In this document: positions 34,366-43,108 of the stretch, in pieces
Layout: the number at the start of each line of letters is the position of its first letter
Numbering within the stretch: the stretch's first letter is position 1
Assembly (NCBI RefSeq): GCF_011682175.1
Contig: NZ_WHJG01000020.1
Location: 62,001-126,000 of the forward strand
DNA: 64,000 nt
Origin: Massilia frigida
GTDB taxonomy: Bacteria > Pseudomonadota > Gammaproteobacteria > Burkholderiales > Burkholderiaceae_D
Direction: 5' to 3'
Position numbers and translations under genes: made by a program
Notes under the pieces: generated by a model
Told to the model about the DNA's origin: nothing
What the model saw: the letters and a program-made list of their open reading frames with translations, nothing else
Database searches by the model: none

Positions 34366-35112
34366 TTACTGCACCAGCGGACTATCGGCCCCTTCCATGC
34401 TCAAGCCCTCGATCTGCGCCTGGCCCACCAGAATATGCAGATACTGGTGCGTTGCGCGCTGGCTCGACTGGCGGTCGAGGTAGGCCGCAATCTCGCTTTT
34501 GACGGCCTCGAACGGCAACAGCCGCCCTTCCACCCGGCGCAGCACCTGCACGATATGCAAGCCGAAGCGCGTTTCCAGCAAGCGCCCCCCCAGCTCGCCT
34601 TCGCGCAGCCGGAACACCAGTTGCTCGAACTCGGGCACGCACTGTCCGCGCGACAATTGCCCCAGGCTACCGCCCACCTTGCCGGAACTGCAATTCGAAT
34701 ACTGCGCAGCGAGCTCGTCGAAGCGCTCCGGATGCACCTGCAACTCTTCCAGCACGGCTTCTCCGGTGGCGCGCAGCAATTCGAGCGGCGCCCCCGGCGT
34801 CACCTGGAACAGGATATGGCGTGCTTCGACCATATCGCCGCTGGTGTAGCGCTGGGCATTGTTGCGATACCACGTAGTGCACGCGGCCTCGTCGGCCTTG
34901 GGCACCTTTACTTGCAGCGCCAGCAGCGCCTCGATACGGGCGTCATCGTCGCCCCCGGTGATCCCCAGCGTCTCGGCCTGCTGCAGCAGCAAGGTCCTCA
35001 GCACCAGCTCATGCACCGCTTCCTTGAGCGGATTATCCGCCCCCTGATGATGCGGCAACTCTTGCTCGACCGCCACGTCGTCGATGTCCACGCCATTGAC
35101 TGAAATACCCAT
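34366..35112 (-). CDS. Parvulin-type peptidyl-prolyl isomerase of the nar operon
   Basis: A 248-residue protein with an N-terminal helical segment (SurA/NifM-like) and a C-terminal rotamase domain at about 95-195. Typical parvulin blocks are ARHILFQVTPGAPLELLR, FDELAAQYSNCSSGKVGGSL and VFRLREGELGGRLLETRFG, then HIVQVLRR. No signal peptide is visible, so it should act in the cytoplasm. In beta- and gammaproteobacterial nar operons such isomerases follow narI and are thought to help nitrate reductase mature. Here it starts 14 bp after the narI stop, which makes it the fifth gene of the operon. Confidence 0.88.
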   Translation of the reverse strand: MGISVNGVDIDDVAVEQELPHHQGADNPLKEAVHELVLRTLLLQQAETLGITGGDDDARIEALLALQVKVPKADEAACTTWYRNNAQRYTSGDMVEARHILFQVTPGAPLELLRATGEAVLEELQVHPERFDELAAQYSNCSSGKVGGSLGQLSRGQCVPEFEQLVFRLREGELGGRLLETRFGLHIVQVLRRVEGRLLPFEAVKSEIAAYLDRQSSQRATHQYLHILVGQAQIEGLSMEGADSPLVQ

Positions 35113-35126
35113 GATGATTCTCCCGA

Positions 35127-35810
35127 TTAACGGCTACGTACCAATTGGTAAGCGCGGCCAAGATAGGTCAGCGCGCCGAGTCCGCTCCACACGTGCACCA
35201 GGCGGGTGAACGGGAAGATGACGAACAGCGACATACCCATGAACAGATGCAGCTTGAACAGCAGCGGTGCGTCGGCGATGAAGGCGGCGGCATCGGCACG
35301 GAAGGTCACGATGTGCTGTGCCCAGTTCATCAGCAACACCATCGTGTGTCCGTCCATGTGGCCGGCCGACACGTAGATCGACGACAGTCCCAGCAGCAAG
35401 GTTGCGAGGATCCACAGCAGCACGATCTTGTCCTTGAAGGTGGTGGCATGGCGCAGGCGCTCGTTGCTGAAGCGGCGCACCAGCAGCAGCACGATCCCGA
35501 CCAGGCACAGCAGGCCCATCACGCCGCCGGCCACCATCGCCACCAGTTGCTTGAGGCCGTGGCTCACGCCCAGCGTATCCCACACCCACACGGGCGTGAG
35601 CAGCCCGGCCATGTGGCCGAAGAACAGGCCGATGATGCCGATGTGAAACAGGACGCTGCCATAGCGCAGGCTGCCCTGGTGCAGGACCTGGGTCGATTCC
35701 GATTTCCAGGTGTACTGCTCGCGGTCGAAACGGATCAGGCTGCCGAGCAGGAAGATCGCCAGCGCGATGTAGGGATAAATCCCGAACAGAAATTGATGAA
35801 GGTAGTCCAT
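35127..35810 (-). CDS. narI: Respiratory nitrate reductase gamma subunit NarI
   Basis: A 227-residue membrane protein with five predicted helices, the cytochrome b subunit that oxidises quinol at the periplasmic face and passes electrons to NarH. Expected haem-ligand histidines appear in HIGIIGLFFGHMAGLL (two, helix 2) and in the C-terminal LHLFMGMSLFVIF and RLVHVW segments. Length and N-terminus (LHQFLFGIYPYIALAIFLLG) match NarI. It follows narJ by 10 bp and precedes the parvulin gene by 14 bp. Confidence 0.96.
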   Translation of the reverse strand: MDYLHQFLFGIYPYIALAIFLLGSLIRFDREQYTWKSESTQVLHQGSLRYGSVLFHIGIIGLFFGHMAGLLTPVWVWDTLGVSHGLKQLVAMVAGGVMGLLCLVGIVLLLVRRFSNERLRHATTFKDKIVLLWILATLLLGLSSIYVSAGHMDGHTMVLLMNWAQHIVTFRADAAAFIADAPLLFKLHLFMGMSLFVIFPFTRLVHVWSGLGALTYLGRAYQLVRSR

Positions 35811-35820
35811 GATGCTTCCT

Positions 35821-36486
35821 TTACACGCTGGCAGCGGCGCGCGCCGTGCGGGGGTAGAAATTGATCGGATGCGTGCCGGGCGCCCCGGTCGGCTTGAGCA
35901 GCGGTTCGACCCCGTCCATGCCCGGCCCGAAGGTTTCCAGCGCCTCGTCCATGTCGCGCACCGGCGGCTCGCTCAATTCCTCGGCCGCCACCGGACTCAG
36001 ATGCTCCAGCACGGCGAACACGCCGGCGTAGGGGCTGCCGTTGGCGGCCAGCTTGCGCCCGATATGGGCCAGCACGTGCACCGCGTCCGACAGCAGGCGG
36101 GCCGCCTCCTCCGTGGTCTGCTGCGACAGGAATTCGAGGAACAGCGGCACGAAGTCGGGCAAGTCGTCGCCCGTCATGTGCAAGCCGTGCTTCTTGTACT
36201 CTTCCATCAGGTCGACCATGGCCTGGCCGCGGTCGCGCGATTCGCCGTGAATATGCTCGAACAGATGCAGCGAATGCGAGGGATTGCGGTCGAACGTCAT
36301 CACGTAGTTTTGCTGCAGGTCGATCAGGGCGCCGTCGCTCAGGTAAGCGAACAGCGGCAGCAGCGGCGCGTGCAATGCCGGCGAGTGGGCGATGGCATTC
36401 GCCAGCGACGGCAATTCCGCGATCAGCTCCGGTTCCGGGTACAGCAACAGGCTTGATAACACCTGGTAGTGTTGACTGGTTTTCAT
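35821..36486 (-). CDS. narJ: Nitrate reductase molybdenum cofactor assembly chaperone NarJ
   Basis: A 221-residue cytoplasmic chaperone that binds apo-NarG and allows Mo-cofactor and FS0 cluster insertion before membrane attachment. Family features: HYQVLSSLLLYPEPELIAEL at the start, FDRNPSHSLHLFEHIHGESR (the most conserved motif) and DLPDFVPLFLEFLS. Two adjacent ATGs (36489 and 36486) are possible. The second is chosen because a perfect AGGAGG lies too close to the first. The start overlaps the narH stop. The frame upstream is open inside narH but is a shadow. Confidence 0.94.
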   Translation of the reverse strand: MKTSQHYQVLSSLLLYPEPELIAELPSLANAIAHSPALHAPLLPLFAYLSDGALIDLQQNYVMTFDRNPSHSLHLFEHIHGESRDRGQAMVDLMEEYKKHGLHMTGDDLPDFVPLFLEFLSQQTTEEAARLLSDAVHVLAHIGRKLAANGSPYAGVFAVLEHLSPVAAEELSEPPVRDMDEALETFGPGMDGVEPLLKPTGAPGTHPINFYPRTARAAASV

Positions 36487-38042
36487 CATGCCTCCTGGGC
36501 GTCTTTTTTCTTGCGTGACTTGGGCATCGCCATGAAGATGGCCGAACCCTGCTTTTTCTTGCCGAACAGGCTGGTCTCGGTCACGCCGTCCGAGCAGCCG
36601 TTGCCAAAGCTGAAACCGCACGAACCTTTTTCGTTGAAGCTGTCTTCCGCCATTTCCTTGTGGCTGCTCGGAATCACGAAGCGGTCTTCGTAATTGGCAA
36701 TCGCCATGATGTGGTACATGTCCTCGACCATGGCCTCGCTCAATCCCACCTGTTCCTGCACGGCCAGGTTCTCGACCTTGTCGACGGTCTTGCTGCGCAT
36801 ATAGGCGCGCATGGCCAGCATGCGGTCGAGCGCGCGGATCACGGGCGGCTGGTCGCCGGCGGTCAAGAGGTTGGCCAGGTATTGCACCGGAATGCGCAGG
36901 CTGTTGGTGTCTGGCAAGATGCCATTCATGCCCATCTTGCCGGACTCGGCCGCAGCCTGGATCGGCGACAGCGGCGGGATGTACCACACCATCGGCAGGG
37001 TGCGGTATTCCGGATGCAGCGGGAAAGCGACTTTCCAGTCCACCGCCATCTTGTAAACCGGCGACTTCTTGGCCGACTCCAGCCACGAGTCGGGAATGCC
37101 CTGGCGCCGCGCTTCTTCGATGATGGCCGGATCGTGCGGATCGAGGAACAGGCCCAGCTGCGCCTGATACAGGTCGCGCTCGTCGGGCACCGCGGCCGCC
37201 GCTTCGATCTTGTCGGCGTCGTACAGCAACACGCCCAGGTAGCGGATGCGGCCGACGCAGGTTTCCGAACACACGGTCGGCTGGCCCGCTTCGATGCGCG
37301 GATAGCAGAAGGTGCACTTTTCGGCCTTGCCGGACGACCAGTTGTAGTAAATCTTCTTGTACGGGCAGCCGGAAATGCACATGCGCCAGCCACGGCATTT
37401 ATCCTGGTCGATCAGCACGATGCCGTCATCTTCGCGCTTGTACACCGAGCCGGACGGGCAGGATGCCACGCAGGTCGGGTTCAGGCAGTGCTCGCACAGG
37501 CGCGGCAAGTACATCATGAAAGTGTTCTCGAAGGTGCCGTACATTTCCTTCTGCATATTGTCGAACAGCTTGTCCTTGCTGCGGGCGGCAAATTCCCCGC
37601 CCAGGTCATCTTCCCAGTTCGGACCCCATTCGATCTTGTCCATCTTCTTGCCGGTCAACACAGAGATCGGGCGCGCCGTCGGCGGCGTTTCCGACAGCGG
37701 CGCGTTTTGCAGGCGCTCGTAGTCGTAGGTGAACGGCTCGTAATACTCGTCGATGGCCGGCAGGTTCGGGTTGGCGAAGATGTTGGCGAGGATTTTCAGG
37801 CGGCCACCCTGGCGCGGCTCGATCTTCCCGGCGGCATTGCGTTTCCAGCCGCCATTCCATTTATCCTGGTTTTCCCATTCCTTCGGGTAACCGATGCCGG
37901 GTTTCGTTTCAACGTTGTTGAACCACGCGTATTCGACGCCGTCGCGGCTGGTCCAGACGTTCTTGCAGGTGACCGAACAAGTGTGGCAGCCGATGCACTT
38001 GTCCAGGTTCAACACCATGCCGATTTGCGCTCTGATCTTCAT
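36486..38042 (-). CDS. narH: Respiratory nitrate reductase beta subunit NarH
   Basis: A 518-residue iron-sulfur protein that carries electrons from NarI to NarG on the cytoplasmic side. Four Cys clusters are visible: CIGCHTCSVTC near residue 16; CEHCLNPTCVASCPSGS near 183; CRGWRMCISGCPYKK, where Trp replaces a cysteine, as expected for the 3Fe-4S centre; and CTFCYPRIEAGQPTVCSETC. The ATG overlaps the narG TGA by 4 bp, so translation is coupled. The C-terminus is followed by narJ with overlap. All expected ligands are present, so the subunit appears functional. Confidence 0.96.
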   Translation of the reverse strand: MKIRAQIGMVLNLDKCIGCHTCSVTCKNVWTSRDGVEYAWFNNVETKPGIGYPKEWENQDKWNGGWKRNAAGKIEPRQGGRLKILANIFANPNLPAIDEYYEPFTYDYERLQNAPLSETPPTARPISVLTGKKMDKIEWGPNWEDDLGGEFAARSKDKLFDNMQKEMYGTFENTFMMYLPRLCEHCLNPTCVASCPSGSVYKREDDGIVLIDQDKCRGWRMCISGCPYKKIYYNWSSGKAEKCTFCYPRIEAGQPTVCSETCVGRIRYLGVLLYDADKIEAAAAVPDERDLYQAQLGLFLDPHDPAIIEEARRQGIPDSWLESAKKSPVYKMAVDWKVAFPLHPEYRTLPMVWYIPPLSPIQAAAESGKMGMNGILPDTNSLRIPVQYLANLLTAGDQPPVIRALDRMLAMRAYMRSKTVDKVENLAVQEQVGLSEAMVEDMYHIMAIANYEDRFVIPSSHKEMAEDSFNEKGSCGFSFGNGCSDGVTETSLFGKKKQGSAIFMAMPKSRKKKDAQEA

Positions 38043-41000
38043 ACGTGTGCTCCATTCTTTTCTTCTACCAGGGGGCCTTCCAGCCACTCCACCTTGTTCA
38101 TCTTGCGCAACAGCACGAATTCATCGCGGTTCGAGCCGACGGTGCCGTAGTAATTGAAGCCCCACGCCAGCTGTGCGTAGCCGCCGATCATGTGGGTCGG
38201 CTTGGTCACGGTGCGCGTGACCGAGTTGTGGATCCCGCCCCGCTTGCCCGACATTTCCGCGCCCGGCGTGTTGATGATCTTTTCCTGGGCGTGGTACATC
38301 AAGGTCATGCCGACCGGAATGCGCTGGCTGACCACCGCCCGCGCCGTCAGGGTGCCGTTGACGTTGAACACCTCGATCCAATCGTTGTCGACGATGCCGG
38401 CATCTTTGGCGTCCTCTTCCGAAATCCACACGTGCGGCCCGCCGCGCGACAAGGTCAGCATGCGCAGGTTGTCCGAATACGTGGAGTGAATGCCCCATTT
38501 CTGGTGCGGCGTCAGGAAGTTCAGCGCGATCTCCTTGTTGCCGTTCGGTGAAGCGCCCAGCATCGCCGCCGTGGTCTTGGTATCGATGGCCGGCTTGTAC
38601 ACGCACAGCCCCTCGCCAAAATCGCGCATCCAGCGGTGATCCTGGTAGAACTGCTGGCGCCCGGTCAGGGTGCGCCAAGGGATCAGTTCGTGCACATTGG
38701 TATAGCCGGCCGTGTAGCTCACTTCTTCCGATTCCAGCCCGGACCAGGTCGGCGACGAAATGATCTTGCGCGGCTGCGCCTGCACGTCGCGGAAGCGGAT
38801 CGTGTCGTGTTCGCGCGGCAGCGCCAGGTGGGTGTGGTCGCGCCCGGTCATGGTCGTCAGCGCGGCCCAGGCCTTGACAGCCACGTGGCCATTCGTTTCC
38901 GGCGCCAGCGACAGGATCATTTCGGCGGCGTCGATGGCGGTGTCGAGGCGCGGCTGGCCCTTCGATACGCCCTCTTCCGTCACCGTGCGGTTGATGCCGC
39001 GCAATACTTCGACTTCATGCCCGGTTTTCCAGCCGATGCCCTTGCCGCCGTTGCCCAGCGATTCGAGCAGGGGCCCGATCGAGGTGAATTTCTTGAACAC
39101 GTCCTTGTAATCGCGGGTGACCACGGTCAGGTTCGGCATGGTCTTGCCCGGAATCGGCTCGCACTCGCCGGCGCGCCAATCTTTCGGATCGAAGGGCTGG
39201 CCCAGTTCGCCCGGGGTGTCGTGCATCAGCGGGGTCAGCACCAGATCTTGCTGGGTGCCCAGGTATGCGCCGCCAATTTCCGAGAATTTCTCGGCGATGC
39301 CCTTGTAGATTTCCCAGTCCGACTTCGATTGCCACAGCGGTTGCACGGCTTCCGACAGCGGGTGAATGAAGGGATGCATGTCCGAGGTGTTGAGGTCATC
39401 CTTTTCATACCAGGTGGCGGTCGGCAGCACGATGTCGCCGTACAGGCAGGTGGTCGACATGCGGAAGTCCAGCACCACGACCAGGTCCAGCTTGCCTTCG
39501 GCGGCGGGACGGATCTTCACGTCGCGCGGCTTGACGCAGTGCGTTTCGTCGCTCATCAGCGCGTTCTGGGTGCCCAGCAAATACTTGAGGAAATACTCGT
39601 GGCCCTTGCCCGAGCTGCCCAGGATATTCGAGCGCCACACAAACATATTGCGTGGGAAGTTGGCCGGATTGTCCGGGTCGTCGCACGAAAAGTTCAGTTT
39701 GCCGGCCTTGATCTGGCCCACCGCGTAGGCGGCCGGGTCCATGCCGGCGGCCTTGGCGGCGCGCGTCACTTCCAGCGGATTGGTTTCCAGCTGCGGTGCG
39801 GACGGCAGCCAGCCCATGCGTTCAGCCTTGGCGTTGTAGTCGATCAGCGACATCGGCGCGACGTCGTCGCCAGCCGATGGCGAGGAGATTTCGCTCGTGT
39901 GCAGCTTTTCGTGGCGCCACTGGCTGGTGTGGGCGTAGAAGAACGAGGTGCCGTTCATCTGGCGCATCGGACGGTTCCAGTCCTGGGCGAAGGCGAGCGG
40001 GGTCCAGCCGGTTTGCGGACGCAGCTTTTCCTGGCCGACATAGTGAGCCCAGCCGCCGCCCGACTTGCCGATGCAGCCGCACATCATCAACAGGTTGATG
40101 ATGCCGCGATAGGTCATGTCCATGTGGTACCAGTGATTCAGCGCGGCACCGACGATGACCATGCTCTTGCCCTGGGTCTTGTCGGCGTTTTCGGCGAACT
40201 GGCGCGCCACGGTGATCACGTCGGCCGCTTTCACGCCGGTATGCTTGACCTGCCATGCGGGGGTATAGGGAACGTCATCGTCGTAGCTGGTGGCAACGTT
40301 GGCGCCGCCCAGGCCACGGTCGATGCCGTAGTTGGCCAGGGTCAGGTCGTACACGGTGGTCACCAGCGCGGTGCTGCCGTCGGCCAGCACCACTTTCTTG
40401 ACCGGCACCCGGCGCATCAGCATGTCGCTGGCATCCTTGCCGCCGAAGTAGGCAAAGCCGACTTCCTCGACTGCATCGCTGCACTTGATCAGCGAGAGCA
40501 GCGGATCGATGGCGCGCCCGCTGGTGCCCTCTTTCTGTTCCAGGTTCCAGCGGCCCGACTCGCCCCAGCGGAAACCGATCGAACCGGCCGGCGCGCAAAT
40601 GGCGCCGGTGGCTTCGTCGATGACCAGGGTTTTCCAGTCGGGATTGTTGGTTTCGTCGAGGTTATTGTCCAGGTGCGAAGCACGCAGGAAGTAATCGGGC
40701 ACCAGGGCGCCGTTGGTTTCCTTGAGCATGACCAGCATCGGGAAATCGGTGTACTGCTTGGCGTAGCCGCGGAAGTAGTCCGAACCGCCTTCGGCGTGGA
40801 ATTCCTTGAGGACCACGTGGCCCATGGCCAGCGCCAGCGCCGCGTCGGTGCCTTGCTTTGGGGCCAGCCAGATATCACCGAATTTGGCCATTTCGCCGAA
40901 GTCCGACGATACGGCCACCGTTTTCGTGCCCTTGTAGCGCACTTCCGTGTAGAAGTGGGCGTCCGGCGTGCGCGTCATCGGCACGTTCGAGCCCCACACC

Positions 41001-41749
41001 ATCAGGAAGGTGGAGTTGTACCAGTCGGCCGATTCCGGCACGTCTGTCTGTTCGCCCCATACCTGCGGGCTGGCCGGCGGCAAGTCGCAGTACCAGTCGT
41101 AGAAACTGAGGGCCACGCCGCCGATCAGCGACAGGTAGCGCGTGCCGGCGGCGTAGCTGACCATCGACATGGCGGGAATCGGCGAAAAGCCGACGATCCG
41201 GTCCGGGCCGTATTTCTTGATGGTGAAGGCGTTGGCGGCGGCGATGATCTCGTTGGCATCATCCCAGTTGGCGCGCACGAAACCGCCCAGGCCGCGAATC
41301 GATTTGTACGATGTCGCCCGTTCCGGGTCCTGGCTGATGTAAGCCCAGGCGGCGATCGGGTCCATGGTCAGGCGGGCTTCGCGCCACATCTGCATCAGGC
41401 GGCCGCGCACCATCGGGTATTTGACGCGCTGGGCCGAATACACGTACCAGGAATAGCTGGCGCCGCGCGGGCAGCCACGCGGCTCGTGGTTGGGCAGGTC
41501 GGGCCGGGTGCGCGGGTAATCGGTCTGCTGGGTTTCCCAGGTGATCAGGCCATTCTTCACATACACCTTCCAGCTGCACGAGCCGGTGCAATTGACGCCA
41601 TGGGTCGAGCGCACGATCTTGTCATGCTGCCAACGCTGGCGATAGGCGTTTTCCCACGTACGGTCCTCGTGGACGACGGCGCCATGGCCGTCGGAAAACG
41701 TCTCCTTGGGGCGATTGAAGAACTTCAGACGATCCAGAAAATGACTCAT
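38039..41749 (-). CDS. narG: Respiratory nitrate reductase alpha subunit NarG
   Basis: A 1,236-residue catalytic subunit that reduces nitrate to nitrite at a Mo-bisMGD centre. The FS0 cluster ligands are visible near the N-terminus: His50, Cys54, Cys58 and Cys93 in HGVNCTGSCSWKVYVKNGLI and EPRGCPRGASYSWYVYS. The region around ADWYNSTFLMVWGSN holds the conserved Asp that coordinates Mo in this family. Length and order match E. coli NarG (1,247). The ATG at 41749 (MSHFLDRLKFF) is the usual start. It is the first gene of narGHJI-parvulin. A NarL-type 7-2-7 site and an inverted repeat lie 115-146 bp upstream. Confidence 0.97.
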   Translation of the reverse strand: MSHFLDRLKFFNRPKETFSDGHGAVVHEDRTWENAYRQRWQHDKIVRSTHGVNCTGSCSWKVYVKNGLITWETQQTDYPRTRPDLPNHEPRGCPRGASYSWYVYSAQRVKYPMVRGRLMQMWREARLTMDPIAAWAYISQDPERATSYKSIRGLGGFVRANWDDANEIIAAANAFTIKKYGPDRIVGFSPIPAMSMVSYAAGTRYLSLIGGVALSFYDWYCDLPPASPQVWGEQTDVPESADWYNSTFLMVWGSNVPMTRTPDAHFYTEVRYKGTKTVAVSSDFGEMAKFGDIWLAPKQGTDAALALAMGHVVLKEFHAEGGSDYFRGYAKQYTDFPMLVMLKETNGALVPDYFLRASHLDNNLDETNNPDWKTLVIDEATGAICAPAGSIGFRWGESGRWNLEQKEGTSGRAIDPLLSLIKCSDAVEEVGFAYFGGKDASDMLMRRVPVKKVVLADGSTALVTTVYDLTLANYGIDRGLGGANVATSYDDDVPYTPAWQVKHTGVKAADVITVARQFAENADKTQGKSMVIVGAALNHWYHMDMTYRGIINLLMMCGCIGKSGGGWAHYVGQEKLRPQTGWTPLAFAQDWNRPMRQMNGTSFFYAHTSQWRHEKLHTSEISSPSAGDDVAPMSLIDYNAKAERMGWLPSAPQLETNPLEVTRAAKAAGMDPAAYAVGQIKAGKLNFSCDDPDNPANFPRNMFVWRSNILGSSGKGHEYFLKYLLGTQNALMSDETHCVKPRDVKIRPAAEGKLDLVVVLDFRMSTTCLYGDIVLPTATWYEKDDLNTSDMHPFIHPLSEAVQPLWQSKSDWEIYKGIAEKFSEIGGAYLGTQQDLVLTPLMHDTPGELGQPFDPKDWRAGECEPIPGKTMPNLTVVTRDYKDVFKKFTSIGPLLESLGNGGKGIGWKTGHEVEVLRGINRTVTEEGVSKGQPRLDTAIDAAEMILSLAPETNGHVAVKAWAALTTMTGRDHTHLALPREHDTIRFRDVQAQPRKIISSPTWSGLESEEVSYTAGYTNVHELIPWRTLTGRQQFYQDHRWMRDFGEGLCVYKPAIDTKTTAAMLGASPNGNKEIALNFLTPHQKWGIHSTYSDNLRMLTLSRGGPHVWISEEDAKDAGIVDNDWIEVFNVNGTLTARAVVSQRIPVGMTLMYHAQEKIINTPGAEMSGKRGGIHNSVTRTVTKPTHMIGGYAQLAWGFNYYGTVGSNRDEFVLLRKMNKVEWLEGPLVEEKNGAHV

Positions 41750-41864
41750 GCTGCCTCCGCTTGAATGAGAGCGGCGCCTTCGACAAGGGCGCAACCCGAT
41801 GAAAGCAGTCTACGCAGCGGTAGTCACGATGCATATTGGCAAGAAGGTGGTGCGGCGCGGCGAC

Positions 41865-41887
41865 AAGGACTAGGCTGCCTAGTCCTT
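41865..41887. promoter_or_regulatory. Perfect inverted repeat upstream of narG
   Basis: aaggactagg (41865-41874), 3 bp, cctagtcctt (41878-41887). It lies in the divergent space between narG and the 136-residue gene at 41960. The right arm contains the TAGTCCT heptamer of the 7-2-7 site at 41880-41895; the left arm contains the same heptamer inverted. Confidence 0.55.
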
Positions 41888-41895
41888 TGTGGCTA
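41880..41895. promoter_or_regulatory. Candidate NarL 7-2-7 site upstream of narG
   Basis: TAGTCCT, TT, GTGGCTA: the same inverted heptamer spacing as upstream of moaA and narK1. The right heptamer reads TAGCCAC on the other strand. It lies about 131-146 bp upstream of the narG start. Confidence 0.5.
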
Positions 41896-41959
41896 TGGAG
41901 GGTGCTGAATGGATACGGTATACATGCGCTATCGACACATGAACCTGAAGGAACGAGCA

Positions 41960-42370
41960 ATGAACATCACCAGTTATGACGACCTGATCCAAGCCGCGCG
42001 CGCCCAGCCGCAACCGCAGCGCGTGCTATTCGCCTTTGCCAAGGCGGAGTTGCCCGAGGAGGCGGGCGCGGCCGAGCGCGCCGGTTTCGCCGAGCAACGC
42101 GGTGGCGCCCTGGCCCCGGTCATGTGCGTGGACAAGACCCTCGACGAGTTGGGCAGCTTTGCCGACCTCGTGGCCGAGTCGAACTACACCGGCAAGGAAT
42201 GGGATATCGTGTTCGTCACCACCATGTCGGGGCGCCATGGCAAGCCGCCGGCCTCGACCGAGGCAGAAGCACCGCTCAATATGATGGTGACCTATATTCA
42301 CACCGGCCAGATCGGGCAGTTCCTGGCGTTCGGGCGGGATGGCGAATTGCGCCAGTTTGCGCCGGCATAG
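41960..42370 (+). CDS. Small conserved protein (annotated in relatives as ribonucleotide reductase subunit alpha)
   Basis: A 136-residue protein of a conserved Burkholderiales family: MNITSYDDLIQAARAQPQPQ, VLFAFAKAELPEEAG, GGALAPVMCVDKTLDELGSF, DIVFVTTMSGRHGKPPA, then IGQFLAFGRDGELRQF. Databases often label these ribonucleotide reductase subunit alpha, but I see none of the NrdA catalytic regions, and the size is far too small, so that name is probably a propagated error. The true function is unknown. It is divergent from narG across the region that holds NarL-type sites, so nitrate or anaerobic control is possible. The ATG at 41960 has AAGGAA upstream. Confidence 0.7.
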   Translation: MNITSYDDLIQAARAQPQPQRVLFAFAKAELPEEAGAAERAGFAEQRGGALAPVMCVDKTLDELGSFADLVAESNYTGKEWDIVFVTTMSGRHGKPPASTEAEAPLNMMVTYIHTGQIGQFLAFGRDGELRQFAPA

Positions 42371-42464
42371 GGTTCGCTGCGATGGCGATCCGGTCGCTCC
42401 GGCAGTGCGCATCACGCGATCGCGCCAGGCGCCATGCGGCGTGCCGGGGCACGCTGGCGACCTA

Positions 42465-43079
42465 TCAAGCGTTGGCCAGGCTTGTGCGCAAGGGTTCGCA
42501 GCGCTCCCGCGCAAGCGCCAGGACCTCCTCTACTTTGGCGCGTGCGATTGCCAGCGGGAACACGCCACAGTCCGCCCGTCCCTCGTGATGAATCTGCATC
42601 ATGCATGCCTGCGCCTGGTCCGGAGGCATTCCCAGGACCGATTCGAGCACCTCGACCACGAATGCCATCCGCGTATAGTCGTCATTAAGAATCACCAGCC
42701 GCGCTTCATCAATGCCTGGCGCGAGCGCGTCGTCCCGCTCCGCGCCGTCCATGGCCGCGCCGTGCGCGATGCGGCAGGCCAGACGGTGGCGGTCAAGGCC
42801 ATGCTCTTCCAGGGCACTGGCTGCAATGCCGATGCGATCGTGGACGAATGCAAACAGAAAGACGCCGAGATCGAGCGGCTTCCCCATGTTGATAGCACGG
42901 CCCGCCGCCTCCAACAGCGCCTGCTTCAAATGCTCGCTAGGTAATATTCTTCGTTCCAGCAAATCATCCGACTTCGCGGTCCAGATCGGCATGCATTGCG
43001 CGAGACGCGCACCCCAGCCGCTTGGCCAGTGCCAGGCTTTTGCCCCTTCAGCAAGCTGATCAGCCACAACGGTGCGCAT
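42465..43079 (-). CDS. ClpS-domain protein with an N-terminal Clp-N-like extension
   Basis: A 204-residue protein. The C-terminal ~85 residues are a ClpS adaptor domain: ARLVILNDDYTRMAFVVEVL, QAQACMMQIHHEGRADCGVF and VEEVLALARERCEPL. The N-degron pocket residues Asn-Asp-Asp and the His of HHEG are present, so binding of N-terminal degrons is plausible. The preceding ~65 residues (ILPSEHLKQALLEAAGRAIN, DLGVFLFAFVHDRIGIAASA) resemble the ClpA N-domain, to which ClpS normally docks. Ordinary ClpS has about 105 residues. The start at 43079 is inferred. The gene is divergent from the chemoreceptor, only 30 bp away. Confidence 0.7.
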   Translation of the reverse strand: MRTVVADQLAEGAKAWHWPSGWGARLAQCMPIWTAKSDDLLERRILPSEHLKQALLEAAGRAINMGKPLDLGVFLFAFVHDRIGIAASALEEHGLDRHRLACRIAHGAAMDGAERDDALAPGIDEARLVILNDDYTRMAFVVEVLESVLGMPPDQAQACMMQIHHEGRADCGVFPLAIARAKVEEVLALARERCEPLRTSLANA

Positions 43080-43108
43080 ATTCCCGTGCAGCTCGAATAG
43101 ATTAAACA

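Noticed and set aside
38636-41764. 1,042-codon open frame opposite narG
   Set aside because: It lies wholly antisense to narG, has an Arg/His/Gln/Val-rich composition typical of the opposite strand of high-GC genes, and shows no domain.
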